From: Bosea sp. ANAM02
GTDB lineage: Bacteria; Pseudomonadota; Alphaproteobacteria; Rhizobiales; Beijerinckiaceae
DNA: 64,000 nucleotides
Direction of reading: 5' to 3'
Assembly (NCBI RefSeq): GCF_011764485.1
Contig: NZ_AP022849.1
Location: 124,001 to 188,000 of the forward strand
This document shows, piece by piece, positions 24,869 through 32,999 of the stretch (position 1 is its first letter; every line of letters begins with the position of its first letter). Below the pieces are notes generated by a model. That model searched no databases. It had not been told where the DNA came from and worked only from the letters and a program-made list of their open reading frames with translations. The translations under genes were made by a program, and so were the position numbers.

Positions 24869-25540
24869 ATGGACGCCGTTCTCAAGAGCCTAGTGCAGGC
24901 CTTCGAAAACCACTGGCACGCGCTCGCAGCTGTCATCGTCCTGGCGGCTGCCTCGGTGGCGTACCTGCTGCGTGACCTCTGGGCCGGCGGCTACGGCCCG
25001 ATGATCGTCTGGAAGATCGTCGACCGCCTCGGCCTGCAGGTGGTCCACAATGCCTATCTGCCCCACGCGGGTGGCGTGAAGGTCGTCGACTACATCGTCC
25101 TCGCTGGCGACACCGTCGTGGTCATCCAGCACGCGTCGTTGCGCGGCAAGATCACCGGCCAGGCTCACGAGCCAACCTGGCTCGCTGAGCGTGGCGGCGT
25201 CACGTCGCGGATCCCGAACCCGCTTCGTCAGAACTACCCGGTCGTGGAGGCAATCCAGGAGCGTGTGGGCGGTAACGTCGAGGTGGTCGGCCTCGTTGCA
25301 TTCATTGGCGACGCAACCTTCGCCAAGAGGCGCCCGGATGGCGTCTACACGCCTCGCGCGCTGCGCCGTTACCTTCAGGAGCTTTCTCGCCGCGGAACGG
25401 GGAAGGCAGTGCTGGACTGGAACTGGTTCGCCGGTACTTTGGCCCGTGGCGATCAACCCGGCGATCTTCAGCGCCAGAGGCATCCTCGCAAGGCGCCGAG
25501 CTGCCCGACGGCCATCAAGCTTCGCCATCAAGGTCTCTGA
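24869..25540 (+). CDS. membrane-anchored NERD-fold paralogue with lost catalytic residues
   Basis: A 223-residue paralogue of the gene at 21528, with AGGAG six bases before ATG 24869. It has the same plan: one membrane helix (about 18-36), then the NERD fold with VVHNAYLPHAGGVKVVDYIV and IPNPLRQNYPVVEAI. It keeps D74, but the core VVIETKNYEG of the sister reads VVIQHASLRG here (Q87, A89 in place of E and K), and the first motif GE becomes GP (P44). It is therefore expected to be inactive as a nuclease and may serve as a partner or regulator of the intact copy. Confidence 0.78.
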   Translation: MDAVLKSLVQAFENHWHALAAVIVLAAASVAYLLRDLWAGGYGPMIVWKIVDRLGLQVVHNAYLPHAGGVKVVDYIVLAGDTVVVIQHASLRGKITGQAHEPTWLAERGGVTSRIPNPLRQNYPVVEAIQERVGGNVEVVGLVAFIGDATFAKRRPDGVYTPRALRRYLQELSRRGTGKAVLDWNWFAGTLARGDQPGDLQRQRHPRKAPSCPTAIKLRHQGL

Positions 25541-25543
25541 GCC

Positions 25544-26512
25544 GTGATTGGGTTCGCGTCCTCCATCCCAGCTTGGCGCATCAAGCAGCTTCGGACCTAC
25601 CTCATCGAGGTCGCGCAGCGCGCTTTGACGGCCGGCGATGACGGCGTGGATCTCGAACACAGAGCTGCGCGGCGCCGCTTTCTGGCGGCTCGGGCTCGGG
25701 CTCTCCCGGTGGGGAAACCAGGCAAGCGAACATTCCCGCAGGAGGTCGTAGACGAGATCTGGAAAGAGCTCGTTCCGAGCCGTCAGGTCGGCCTTGCAAC
25801 CAAAGATATCCATGCCCGCGTTTCCGAAAGATGCCTGAAGCTTGGGTTGCGGCCTCCTTCAATCACCACGATCCACTCGTGGCGGTGGCATATCTGCCCG
25901 AAACGCGATGCCGATCGTCTCGGCCTCACAGACCTCCCGTTGCCGCTTGGCGACACGGTTGCGATCGGCGAGCAGGCCTATCGGGTGATTTCACATACGC
26001 ACGGTGATGTCATCGAAGCGCCCGTGCTCACGGATAACTGGCGTCCATGGGGCAAATTTGAAGCCCATGTCCGTAGCTCGTTGGCGTTCCGCGAACCCGG
26101 CCTGAATCTGTGGTGGCAGGCTCGCCCGAGTTTGGAGGAATCCTATCAGACCGCCCCCGATCTGAATGATCGCCATCTCGAATGGTACCTCGGGCTGAGG
26201 GGTGGGCTCGAATACGAGCTTTTTTGCGAGCGTCTTCGGGACGCCTACTGGCAAAGCGACATCGACAGGACCGCTACCAGCCGAGACCTCGGCAAAGCAT
26301 TGCTGCAGTTCCGGCAGAAGGTCCTGCCTTTCGTCATCCCGATCAAGCCACCACCGCCGGCGGACGCCGACAGCGATTTTGCTCGCTCCCTCGCTGACAT
26401 CGTGATCGGCGCCTACGCCGCGGCTCGCACGGCTCCCGGCGGTGCCATCGACCTCGATGCGGTCATCAAGTGGCGGCTGAACGGCAAACAGCTGAAGGCG
26501 ACCGCTGCGTGA
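25544..26512 (+). CDS. hypothetical protein with HTH-like segment
   Basis: A 322-residue protein (GTG 25544, three bases after the NERD paralogue). Residues about 85-115 (ATKDIHARVSERCLKLGLRP, PSITTIHSWRW) resemble an HTH as seen in transposases and phage regulators, but no catalytic DDE residues can be placed. The rest is mixed alpha/beta ending in a Pro-rich loop and a final helix. Function unknown. Confidence 0.62.
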   Translation: MIGFASSIPAWRIKQLRTYLIEVAQRALTAGDDGVDLEHRAARRRFLAARARALPVGKPGKRTFPQEVVDEIWKELVPSRQVGLATKDIHARVSERCLKLGLRPPSITTIHSWRWHICPKRDADRLGLTDLPLPLGDTVAIGEQAYRVISHTHGDVIEAPVLTDNWRPWGKFEAHVRSSLAFREPGLNLWWQARPSLEESYQTAPDLNDRHLEWYLGLRGGLEYELFCERLRDAYWQSDIDRTATSRDLGKALLQFRQKVLPFVIPIKPPPPADADSDFARSLADIVIGAYAAARTAPGGAIDLDAVIKWRLNGKQLKATAA

Positions 26513-26535
26513 CGCCCTCCTCCCAGGATCATCCC

Positions 26536-27570
26536 ATGACCTCTGAAGTCTCGAACACCCTGCCCACCCAGGAAGAGATCGCCCGCATCATCCGCGAAGC
26601 CGGTGTCGACGAGTATGCAGCCGCGTCCCGCATTGCCGAGCTCTTCGCGCAGAAGCAGCCCGTCGAAAGCGAGGCCGAGGTCACCATCACCAGCGCCAAA
26701 GTTCAGATCGCCGACGATCTGCTCGCTTGGCTAAAGGAGCGCGGTCTCTATGACCCCGCCGAGCATCAGGACGATGGTCTGGACGTCGCCGAATTGCTCA
26801 CTTGGCACGAGGAGGAGATTCAGCGGCCGCGTCGCTCGCCAGAGGCAGTCCTCGCATCGCTTTCGACTGCGAGGACCAAACCGGCCACCGTCCGCGATGC
26901 ACTGGCGCTGGCCATTTCCTGGATCGAGGACCTTCCTCGGAAGAACGCATCGCATCAGATGCTCGATCATGTGCTGGAGGAACTGCGGGCTCCCCTCGCC
27001 GCGGCGGATCAGCGTTCCCCTGTTGCCGCTGCCAGCGACGCAGTCCCCCTTCTCGATGGCGATACGGCAGCTCTCCTGCGCCGCATCCAATTCGTGCTCA
27101 ACGTGCGCAAGGGCGACCCGACCGCGCTGGGCTCCGATGTCTGGGAGGGCAGCGACGGGTTTCCCCGTTCCCGTCCGTTCACCGATATCTTTTGCGAGGA
27201 GATCGATACCGCTCTGTCCGGCAAAGCCCCCACGGGCCGCGTCGTTGGGGCGAAGCCTGCCTTCGATCTTCTCGATTTCGTCACGCATCGCCGCGTCTGG
27301 CGCAGCGCGCTCGTCAGCGAAATGGGCAACGCCCGTCGTCGCGACGACGAAATCTCCTACTGGAAGCACGAGATCGAGGTCTTCGATCGCTGCTTCGATC
27401 TCATCGAGCCGTTCGCCAAGGCTGCGAACGGGGATCCGGCCGCTGGGCTGTTTGTTCGCATCCGTGACCGCTGGGACGAGGATCAGTGCCCGTCGTGGGA
27501 CGACCTCAAACCCCTCGTGAGTGAACTGGCGCGCCGCGCTGCCGGCACCGCGCTGGGAGCGACTCCATGA
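26536..27570 (+). CDS. hypothetical acidic protein
   Basis: A 344-residue acidic, largely helical protein. ATG 26536 is chosen; GTG 26509, overlapping the previous stop, is also in frame. Segments include TQEEIARIIREAGVDEYAAA and a WKHEIEVFDRCFDLIEPFAK helix near residue 285. No known family. It overlaps the next gene by ATGA. Confidence 0.65.
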   Translation: MTSEVSNTLPTQEEIARIIREAGVDEYAAASRIAELFAQKQPVESEAEVTITSAKVQIADDLLAWLKERGLYDPAEHQDDGLDVAELLTWHEEEIQRPRRSPEAVLASLSTARTKPATVRDALALAISWIEDLPRKNASHQMLDHVLEELRAPLAAADQRSPVAAASDAVPLLDGDTAALLRRIQFVLNVRKGDPTALGSDVWEGSDGFPRSRPFTDIFCEEIDTALSGKAPTGRVVGAKPAFDLLDFVTHRRVWRSALVSEMGNARRRDDEISYWKHEIEVFDRCFDLIEPFAKAANGDPAAGLFVRIRDRWDEDQCPSWDDLKPLVSELARRAAGTALGATP

Positions 27571-27935
27571 GGAACACCCTCAAGCTCCCTGAAACCGTCG
27601 AGGTCTGCGCCCTCTGCCACGGCTGGGGTGAGGTGATGCAGGCATGGTGCGATGCGCCCGCCGGCCACGGCACCTGCGACCTCTGTGTTGGCGCCCAGTG
27701 GGTCTACCGCCATAACGCCAAGGGTGTCCCGGAGAGCGTGCGCCACCAGATCGCTAACGCTAACGGACTCGTCGAGGCTCATCGGCGGACGATGCGCGGA
27801 GGAGCGCTCTTCTACCCCACGGTTGATCACGAGCAGCCCTGGAACGCGTGGCCGTTCCAGCATCAGGTCGACGCCGATCCTCGGTTCCGCCAACTGCTGG
27901 GCAGCGCGTTCGAGTGTGTCGAGGCGTCCCCATGA
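27567..27935 (+). CDS. DnaJ-type zinc-ribbon-like small protein
   Basis: A 122-residue protein with GGGAG before ATG 27567. It starts with CALCHGWGEV at 14-23 and CDLCVGAQW at 37-45, two CxxCxG-like knuckles spaced as in a DnaJ-type zinc ribbon. A small zinc-binding protein is likely. The remainder has no recognised motif. ATGA overlaps link it to both neighbours. Confidence 0.62.
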   Translation: MRNTLKLPETVEVCALCHGWGEVMQAWCDAPAGHGTCDLCVGAQWVYRHNAKGVPESVRHQIANANGLVEAHRRTMRGGALFYPTVDHEQPWNAWPFQHQVDADPRFRQLLGSAFECVEASP

Positions 27936-28174
27936 CTCGCCCGATCCACCTCCTTGATATCGCCAATCGGATGCTCGACCTGCTGGATCATCTGCCCCGC
28001 GCGCGCATCCAACCCCGCAGACCCTATGTGCATCGGCCCGAGCACGATCCACCTCACGTGCGTGCGGCGCGCGCCGCCGCCGAAGAGGCGCGCGCCAACG
28101 CGGCTCTTTCAGCGGCGGACGCGAAGCGGGCCCGACGGAATGCGGCGCGGCTTAAGGCGAGATCTTCCGCGTGA
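27932..28174 (+). CDS. small basic helical protein
   Basis: An 80-residue Arg/Ala-rich protein overlapping the previous stop by ATGA. N-terminal helix IHLLDIANRMLDLLDHL, then a Pro/His linker, then a long charged Ala/Arg helix (AARAAAEEARANAALSAADA). No family recognised. It ends the operon; 134 bases of spacer precede the toxin gene. Confidence 0.52.
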   Translation: MTRPIHLLDIANRMLDLLDHLPRARIQPRRPYVHRPEHDPPHVRAARAAAEEARANAALSAADAKRARRNAARLKARSSA

Positions 28175-28308
28175 TTTCCCAGTCTGCCCTGAGAAAAGGT
28201 CTTCGACAAAATAATGGCGGAATGCCTGCGTGTGCGTAAAATCTGGGGTAATCCGTCAATCCCCCATACGATCTCTCGTTCGAAGATATCTCAGATAGGA
28301 GATGGTCT

Positions 28309-28770
28309 TTGATACGGACTCTGTTTGTGATCCTTGTGGCGCTTTGGTGCGCGCCCGTGCAGGCTAAGACCCAAGCGCTTCGGCCTCTTGCAACAACGGG
28401 CGTTGTGATCGGCGGCCTCGGCGCAGCTGGTTTGGGGATCGCTTGCGCTGCGAGTGATCAATGCCTTCCTGGCCTCAAACGCGCTATCAGGGCTGGAAAG
28501 CAAGCCCTTGGGCCGAGGGGAGAAGGACAATTCGACTATATTCCGCCCCCTGAGACGTTGGTTGGTCTCCCTGGCTCGGTCAAGGAAAAGCCGAAGGGCA
28601 ACAAGAGCCGCAAGCGCTGGCGCCTTCCAAACGGCGATTTCGTGGAATGGGATTCCCAACACGGCGAACTTGAACTCTATGATAAGCGGGGAAAGCACAA
28701 GGGAGTGCTTGACCCCAGATCAGGGAAGCAGACAAAGCCGCCTGTGCCCGGCAGGAGGGCTGAGACATGA
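28309..28770 (+). CDS. secreted colicin-E3-type ribosome-inactivating RNase
   Basis: A 153-residue protein starting at TTG 28309, with AGGAG seven bases upstream. Residues 1-19 form a Sec signal peptide (MIRTLFVILVALWCAPVQA). Residues about 31-50 are Gly/Ala-rich and hydrophobic. The C-terminal 55 residues match the cytotoxic domain of colicin E3/cloacin: RKRWRLPNGDFVEWDSQHGE, then LELYDKRGKHKGVLDPRSGK. D115, H118, E122 and R149/R150 occupy the places of the E3 catalytic residues D510, H513, E517 and R545. In that family the domain cuts 16S rRNA at the decoding site. The receptor-binding and translocation domains of colicins are absent, so delivery must differ. The next gene probably encodes immunity. 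Confidence 0.88.
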   Translation: MIRTLFVILVALWCAPVQAKTQALRPLATTGVVIGGLGAAGLGIACAASDQCLPGLKRAIRAGKQALGPRGEGQFDYIPPPETLVGLPGSVKEKPKGNKSRKRWRLPNGDFVEWDSQHGELELYDKRGKHKGVLDPRSGKQTKPPVPGRRAET

Positions 28771-29021
28771 AAGTGTGGATCAACATCAATGGCTTCGATC
28801 AGGTCACTGACGAGCTCATTTTCGACCGCACGGTCGCGCTTCCGCTGGATGCAGTTCGAAGGCACTTGGATGCGGAGCTTGTCGGAGATGACCTCGGGTT
28901 GGCTCATACCTATGCGATAAGCGAAAGCGCAGTGCGTGATCTGCTACTTGGAGAGGCGCTGCCAACCGCTGACTGGTTTGTTGGGCAAGTCACCAAGGAT
29001 GTATCCGCTTCGGACGGCTGA
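28767..29021 (+). CDS. putative immunity protein for the E3-type RNase
   Basis: An 84-residue acidic protein overlapping the toxin stop by ATGA and preceded by a perfect AGGAGG. The sequence is beta-rich at the start (MKVWININGFDQVTDELIF), acidic throughout, and ends with DWFVGQVTKDV. Size, charge, position and coupling fit an immunity protein. The beginning, with 'FDxxTDEL', is reminiscent of small proteins found beside other E3-type toxins, but I cannot align it to the classical E3 immunity protein with confidence. Confidence 0.68.
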   Translation: MKVWININGFDQVTDELIFDRTVALPLDAVRRHLDAELVGDDLGLAHTYAISESAVRDLLLGEALPTADWFVGQVTKDVSASDG

Positions 29022-29078
29022 TTGTCCCATGCGCAATTCACCCTATCCTTGCTTGGTCAAGGACAGGAGTCGGGATTC

Positions 29079-30473
29079 ATGGGCGTCACCCTTCCCAAGG
29101 ATATGCGCTTCGCGGGGTTCAAGGCTGGCGTGATCAAGGCCGGCCTCAAGTCCTTGGCGCGGACGAGCAACGCCGCTGCGTTCATGACGCTCAAAGGCGT
29201 CGGCGAGAACGTTCGCGAGCGCGCAATCCTGTTCCAGGAGCTCCTGGACCGGAAGCTGGTGGAACCCCGCCAAAACGCCCACGAGTTGACGGAGGCCGGC
29301 GAGGCAATCGCTTCGGGTAAAGCGAAGACCCGTACCCCACTTGCGCGCGCTCAGATGCATGTCGAGCAGCTTCTCGAACGGATCGCCGCCTACAATGCCG
29401 ACCCGGAGGGATTTCTCCATATCGACCAGGTCTGGCTCTACGGGAGCACCATGCGTGGAGAGGAAACGGTTGGCGACATCGACATCGCATTGTCGACGAG
29501 CCGGCGGCCTCCTTACGACAAGAACTGGGATCTGATGCAGAGGCGCGTCCGCGAGGTTTTGCGCGAGCGCGGCGATTCCCCTGCGAACCACTCCCCACTC
29601 TTCAGCGGCGAAGACTGGCTGATGCGCCGAGCGATCTTTGGCGAGCGCCGGCACCCATTGCTCGCCGGTGTGCAGGGAAGCACCGGGGATCTCGAAGCAA
29701 TCGCCGCGCCGTGCCAGCTGCTCTACGATCGCTCCCGCGGCGGCAAGGTCAACGATCCGATCCTGCCACAGCATCCGGCTTCAGAGGGCCGGCAGGAGGG
29801 CACACCGGAGCAGCGCAAGCTTCCCGACTTCAACGCTGGCCTGGTAGGGCCGATGGATGCGCGCTGGCTCGTCTCTCACGCGCAGTACGGCGCGGTGTCG
29901 CCGTACGACATTTTCGGGAGCTGGGAGGAAGCGGAGCCGCTCTTCTACCGGTTCCCGCGCAACCTTGCTGTGCTGACCGATCGGGACAAGAAGATCGCGA
30001 GGCGCGGCGATTGGATGCCTGATGCTCTCGGCAAGGGCGAGATCGACGGCTCCGAACGCGTCGTGCTGACCAACCACAACGGTTCCGAGGCGATCTCGGT
30101 TGTGCTGAAGCGCACCATCGTCGAGGACGACGCAGGGATCAGGATCACGGCGACGCTTGAGTCGTCCGAGATGCTCAACGTCAAGGAACCCGGGCAGGAT
30201 CTCTACGACGACATCTCGTCAGCGATCACGCTGTTGCTCGCCACTGACGCCGATCGCGTAATGCGCCGGCAGATGGACGTCGGAGCGACGAAGCAGGTCA
30301 CCATCGCCATCGATAACTCAGGGCCGACGGACGATCTGCGCACCATGGTGGCAAGCGACATCGCTCTGCTTCTCGAAGAGGGCGAGATATCCATCGTGCC
30401 AGAAGGCTGGTCAGGGCCTGCCTTCAAGGTCGAGCGGATCGCGATGTGGGGCGCGCCAGGGATGACGATGTGA
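29079..30473 (+). CDS. winged-helix/nucleotidyltransferase fusion protein
   Basis: A 464-residue protein. ATG 29079 has AGGAG upstream; a TTG at 29022 is in frame directly after the immunity gene. Residues about 40-80 look like a winged helix (ILFQELLDRKLVEPRQNAHE, LTEAGEAIA). Next comes a polymerase-beta-type nucleotidyltransferase core: VWLYGSTMRGEETVGDIDIA, with G-S at 122-123 and D133/D135 as the metal pair. The C-terminal 200 residues are unassigned. The substrate is unknown. It may be co-transcribed with the toxin-immunity pair. Confidence 0.75.
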   Translation: MGVTLPKDMRFAGFKAGVIKAGLKSLARTSNAAAFMTLKGVGENVRERAILFQELLDRKLVEPRQNAHELTEAGEAIASGKAKTRTPLARAQMHVEQLLERIAAYNADPEGFLHIDQVWLYGSTMRGEETVGDIDIALSTSRRPPYDKNWDLMQRRVREVLRERGDSPANHSPLFSGEDWLMRRAIFGERRHPLLAGVQGSTGDLEAIAAPCQLLYDRSRGGKVNDPILPQHPASEGRQEGTPEQRKLPDFNAGLVGPMDARWLVSHAQYGAVSPYDIFGSWEEAEPLFYRFPRNLAVLTDRDKKIARRGDWMPDALGKGEIDGSERVVLTNHNGSEAISVVLKRTIVEDDAGIRITATLESSEMLNVKEPGQDLYDDISSAITLLLATDADRVMRRQMDVGATKQVTIAIDNSGPTDDLRTMVASDIALLLEEGEISIVPEGWSGPAFKVERIAMWGAPGMTM

Positions 30474-30510
30474 GGCTCGGCGCCGCCGTTCCGTATCGCG
30501 CCGCAGTCGC

Positions 30511-31287
30511 TCAGAGCGCCAGAGGCGGCCGCTGAGCCAGTTCCGGCTCATGTGCCGCGGCGACGTCCCGACAGAACATCGCGTAGCCCTCTGTGGCCTC
30601 GCACGGGACGCCCAGCTCGGCGAGAGCAGCCGTCAGCGCATCCGCCTCGAGGCTCAGGCCCTCGGTATAGGCGCGCACTGCCATCTCTGCCTCTTGGCCC
30701 CACCATCCCGCTTTCCGCGGCTTCAGCCGCTCGACGAGCGCCGCAGTCCATGCAGGCGCCTCGGGCTCTGGATAGACGGGCCAGATGTCGGCGAAGAGAT
30801 AGTCGACCTGGCGAGATCCGACCCGGGCTCGGATGGATGCCCCGAAATCGTCCGATGCGGCGTCGCAGCAGACTATGTGGATCTTCGGGCTGAGGTCGAT
30901 CGAACCGGTCACGAGCGCGATGACGTCGGGATCGATCTCGGCGACGATGATGCGTTCTACTTCCGGCTTCGCCGCGGCCGCATGAGCGAACAGCCCCATG
31001 CCTAGGCCGGCGACGGCGACGACGCCCTTCGCCTTGTGAAGGTGCCAGGCATGGCTCTCGATCTCCAGAAGGGAGCTCGCCATCCAAGGCACGCCCTCCC
31101 GAGAGAGAACGTGATGTGCATGCTCGATCGCGTGTGTCGCGACATAGGACGACGAAAGGCCGCCGCGACCGGCATTGATGCGCCAGGCGCCGCGGTTCGC
31201 AGGTTTGTAGTCGGGAATATCGAGCGGTAGAGGGAAGCCGTAGTCGGCCTCCATCTCCTCGCTGCGATCAGCGAGCGAGGTTTGCAT
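30511..31287 (-). CDS. SAM-dependent methyltransferase, spermidine-synthase-like fold
   Basis: A 258-residue protein with Rossmann motif I GVVAVAGLGMGLFAHAAAA (G94-G98) followed by RIIVAEIDPDVIAL, where the acidic E117/D119 would bind the SAM ribose, then HIVCCDAASDDF and DYLFADIWPVYP as motif IV-like elements. The layout is close to spermidine synthase-like methyltransferases. The acceptor is unknown. It is the last of three leftward genes and overlaps the middle one by 20 bases. Confidence 0.76.
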   Translation of the reverse strand: MQTSLADRSEEMEADYGFPLPLDIPDYKPANRGAWRINAGRGGLSSSYVATHAIEHAHHVLSREGVPWMASSLLEIESHAWHLHKAKGVVAVAGLGMGLFAHAAAAKPEVERIIVAEIDPDVIALVTGSIDLSPKIHIVCCDAASDDFGASIRARVGSRQVDYLFADIWPVYPEPEAPAWTAALVERLKPRKAGWWGQEAEMAVRAYTEGLSLEADALTAALAELGVPCEATEGYAMFCRDVAAAHEPELAQRPPLAL

Positions 31288-32086
31288 TGCTGCCGAGCTT
31301 CTCCCTCGCGATCGATCGCGCCAGAGAGGGGTCGATGCGGTCGTTTCCCTTCAGGCGATCCATGACGGCCTTCATTTCGGCAAGCGAGCGCGCGCCCACA
31401 GCCTCAATGGCTTCGTCCACAAGCACTGCGGTTCGGATGCGGCTTAAGGGAACCGCGATCATCTCCTCAAGAGATGCAATCTGAGCGCGGAGCTGATCGG
31501 CGTCGGCGGGGACTTGAGATTGACCGAGCTGCCTCAGCAGCTGATCGCGTTCGTGGATCCAGCGCTGACGCTCTCGCTCGCGCTCGTCCTCATAGTCGCG
31601 CTGGACAAAGTCATGGTCTTCCCGAAACCGGCGGAGCGCATCTTTGAGCGTCGGCGCGAGCACCCTCGGGCCAAATCGCGACACGATCGCGTCTGGATCG
31701 CAACCGGGATGCATCGCGGACAGCGTCGACCCTCCGCTCTGGACAATCGGAAGCCAGGTAAACGGTTCGTGCTCGTAAATCAGATAGGGGTTATCGATCA
31801 TCGCCTCGGCTTCAGACGGGTGCAGGACCGAAAAGAGGGGGTCACCCGACGCGCTTTTCTTGCCTGGCCAGACCTTGAAAGCGCCGGCGTCGAGCCAGCA
31901 ATCGACCAGCGCGGTCGGGATCCTGCAATCGAGATTGACTTCCAGCTCTCTGACGGCCGCGATCGTCACCTCGCTTTGCTCGATCACCCAGTCGATCTCA
32001 GGAGAGAGGCCGAGCAATTTGTGAAGGTCCGGCATGCCAACTCTGAGATAGTCAGCCTCGCAGCCGCCGCAGACGCGGCACCGCAT
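31268..32086 (-). CDS. hypothetical protein with N-terminal Cys cluster and coiled coil
   Basis: A 272-residue protein. The start MRCRVCGGCEADYL has three cysteines spaced as CxxCxxC, a possible metal knuckle. The middle (about 155-200) is a charged coiled coil (EDERERERQRWIHERDQLLR), and the end is helical. ATG 32086 comes ten bases after the stop of a small membrane-protein gene. Family not recognised. Confidence 0.66.
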   Translation of the reverse strand: MRCRVCGGCEADYLRVGMPDLHKLLGLSPEIDWVIEQSEVTIAAVRELEVNLDCRIPTALVDCWLDAGAFKVWPGKKSASGDPLFSVLHPSEAEAMIDNPYLIYEHEPFTWLPIVQSGGSTLSAMHPGCDPDAIVSRFGPRVLAPTLKDALRRFREDHDFVQRDYEDERERERQRWIHERDQLLRQLGQSQVPADADQLRAQIASLEEMIAVPLSRIRTAVLVDEAIEAVGARSLAEMKAVMDRLKGNDRIDPSLARSIAREKLGSNANLAR

Positions 32087-32095
32087 GGAGAGCGT

Positions 32096-32245
32096 CTACC
32101 GGGTTACCTCTGCGGGCTTGCCGGTTTGCGCTTCTCGTTCACGCTGCGCGATTTTCGGCGCGGCGTAGATCAAGCTGGCTCCAAAAACTCCGATAGCGAG
32201 GAACAAGCATAGAAGAGGGACGCTGAGCCTGGACTTCTTTGGCAT
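32096..32245 (-). CDS. 49-residue single-pass membrane protein
   Basis: A 49-residue frame read from the sequence: MPKKSRLSVPLLCLFLAIG, then VFGASLIYAAPKIAQRERE, then a polar tail ending AEVTR. It has one transmembrane helix at about 8-29 with a positively charged N-terminus (inside) and a charged tail. A GGTGAG site lies upstream. The stop is ten bases before the next gene on the same strand, so it is probably the first gene of that operon. Confidence 0.6.
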   Translation of the reverse strand: MPKKSRLSVPLLCLFLAIGVFGASLIYAAPKIAQREREAQTGKPAEVTR

Positions 32246-32416
32246 ATCTCACCCTTGGATGGGCCGCTGTTAGCTGGACCGACACAGAGCATGCTCCTGA
32301 ACAATTTCGCAAGATGAGAAACTCGCAAGGGCGTGGACGAAGCACGCTTCCCCATGCGGAATCCTTTTAAAATGCACGGCATTCGAGGATCCTCTGCAGG
32401 TTCGGAGAATCGATCC

Positions 32417-32998
32417 ATGCTCACGTCAGACCAGTTTCAACTCCTCGTCGCCAACCTGCGCGCGGCCGGCTGGGCGAATGGCGATATAGAGTGGGCCGAG
32501 AACATCCAGCCTCCCCAGGATCCCGAGGCCTTCGCCTTGGAGACGATCTTCGTGATCTGCAACAGCGGGATGCGGTTCACCGTCGCGCAAAAGATCTTCG
32601 ATCGCGTCAAATGGGCACTGCAGGCCGGCAACTCTGCAGCTGACGTCTTCGGGCACAAGGCCAAGGCCGCGGCCATGGACACGATCTGGCAGACTCGTGC
32701 GCAGCTCTACAGGGACTTCATGGCCTCCAAGGATCGGATGGCATTCCTCAGGGCAATCCCGTGGATCGGCCCGACGACGGTCTTCCATCTCGGCAAGAAT
32801 TTCGGCGAGCAGGTCGCGAAGCCGGACGTCCATCTGGTCCGCCTCGGCAAGCTCTGGAGCAAGGAGCCTCAGGCGCTCTGCGAGGAGCTCGCCAACATGA
32901 CCGGCCTGCGCGTCGCGACGATTGACACCCTTCTCTGGCGCGCTTGCGCCACGGGCGTGCTCTGCACCCGGACTGGCAATATCGGGGCCGCGAGCTGA
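32417..32998 (+). CDS. HhH-GPD-type DNA glycosylase-like protein
   Basis: A 193-residue protein. The helix-hairpin-helix FLRAIPWIGPTTVFHLGKNF (about 110-129) is followed by AKPDVHLVRLGKLW, where D137 is at the place of the catalytic aspartate of HhH-GPD glycosylases. VATIDTLLWRACATGVL closes the fold. Such enzymes excise damaged or modified bases. There is no C-terminal iron-sulfur cysteine cluster. ATG 32417 was picked over in-frame upstream ATGs at 32354 and 32372 because those give non-protein-like leaders. Confidence 0.8.
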   Translation: MLTSDQFQLLVANLRAAGWANGDIEWAENIQPPQDPEAFALETIFVICNSGMRFTVAQKIFDRVKWALQAGNSAADVFGHKAKAAAMDTIWQTRAQLYRDFMASKDRMAFLRAIPWIGPTTVFHLGKNFGEQVAKPDVHLVRLGKLWSKEPQALCEELANMTGLRVATIDTLLWRACATGVLCTRTGNIGAAS

Positions 32999-32999
32999 C

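Noticed and set aside
24890..25813. A 307-codon minus-strand frame
   Set aside because: It is the shadow of the NERD paralogue on the plus strand, which aligns to its sister gene.
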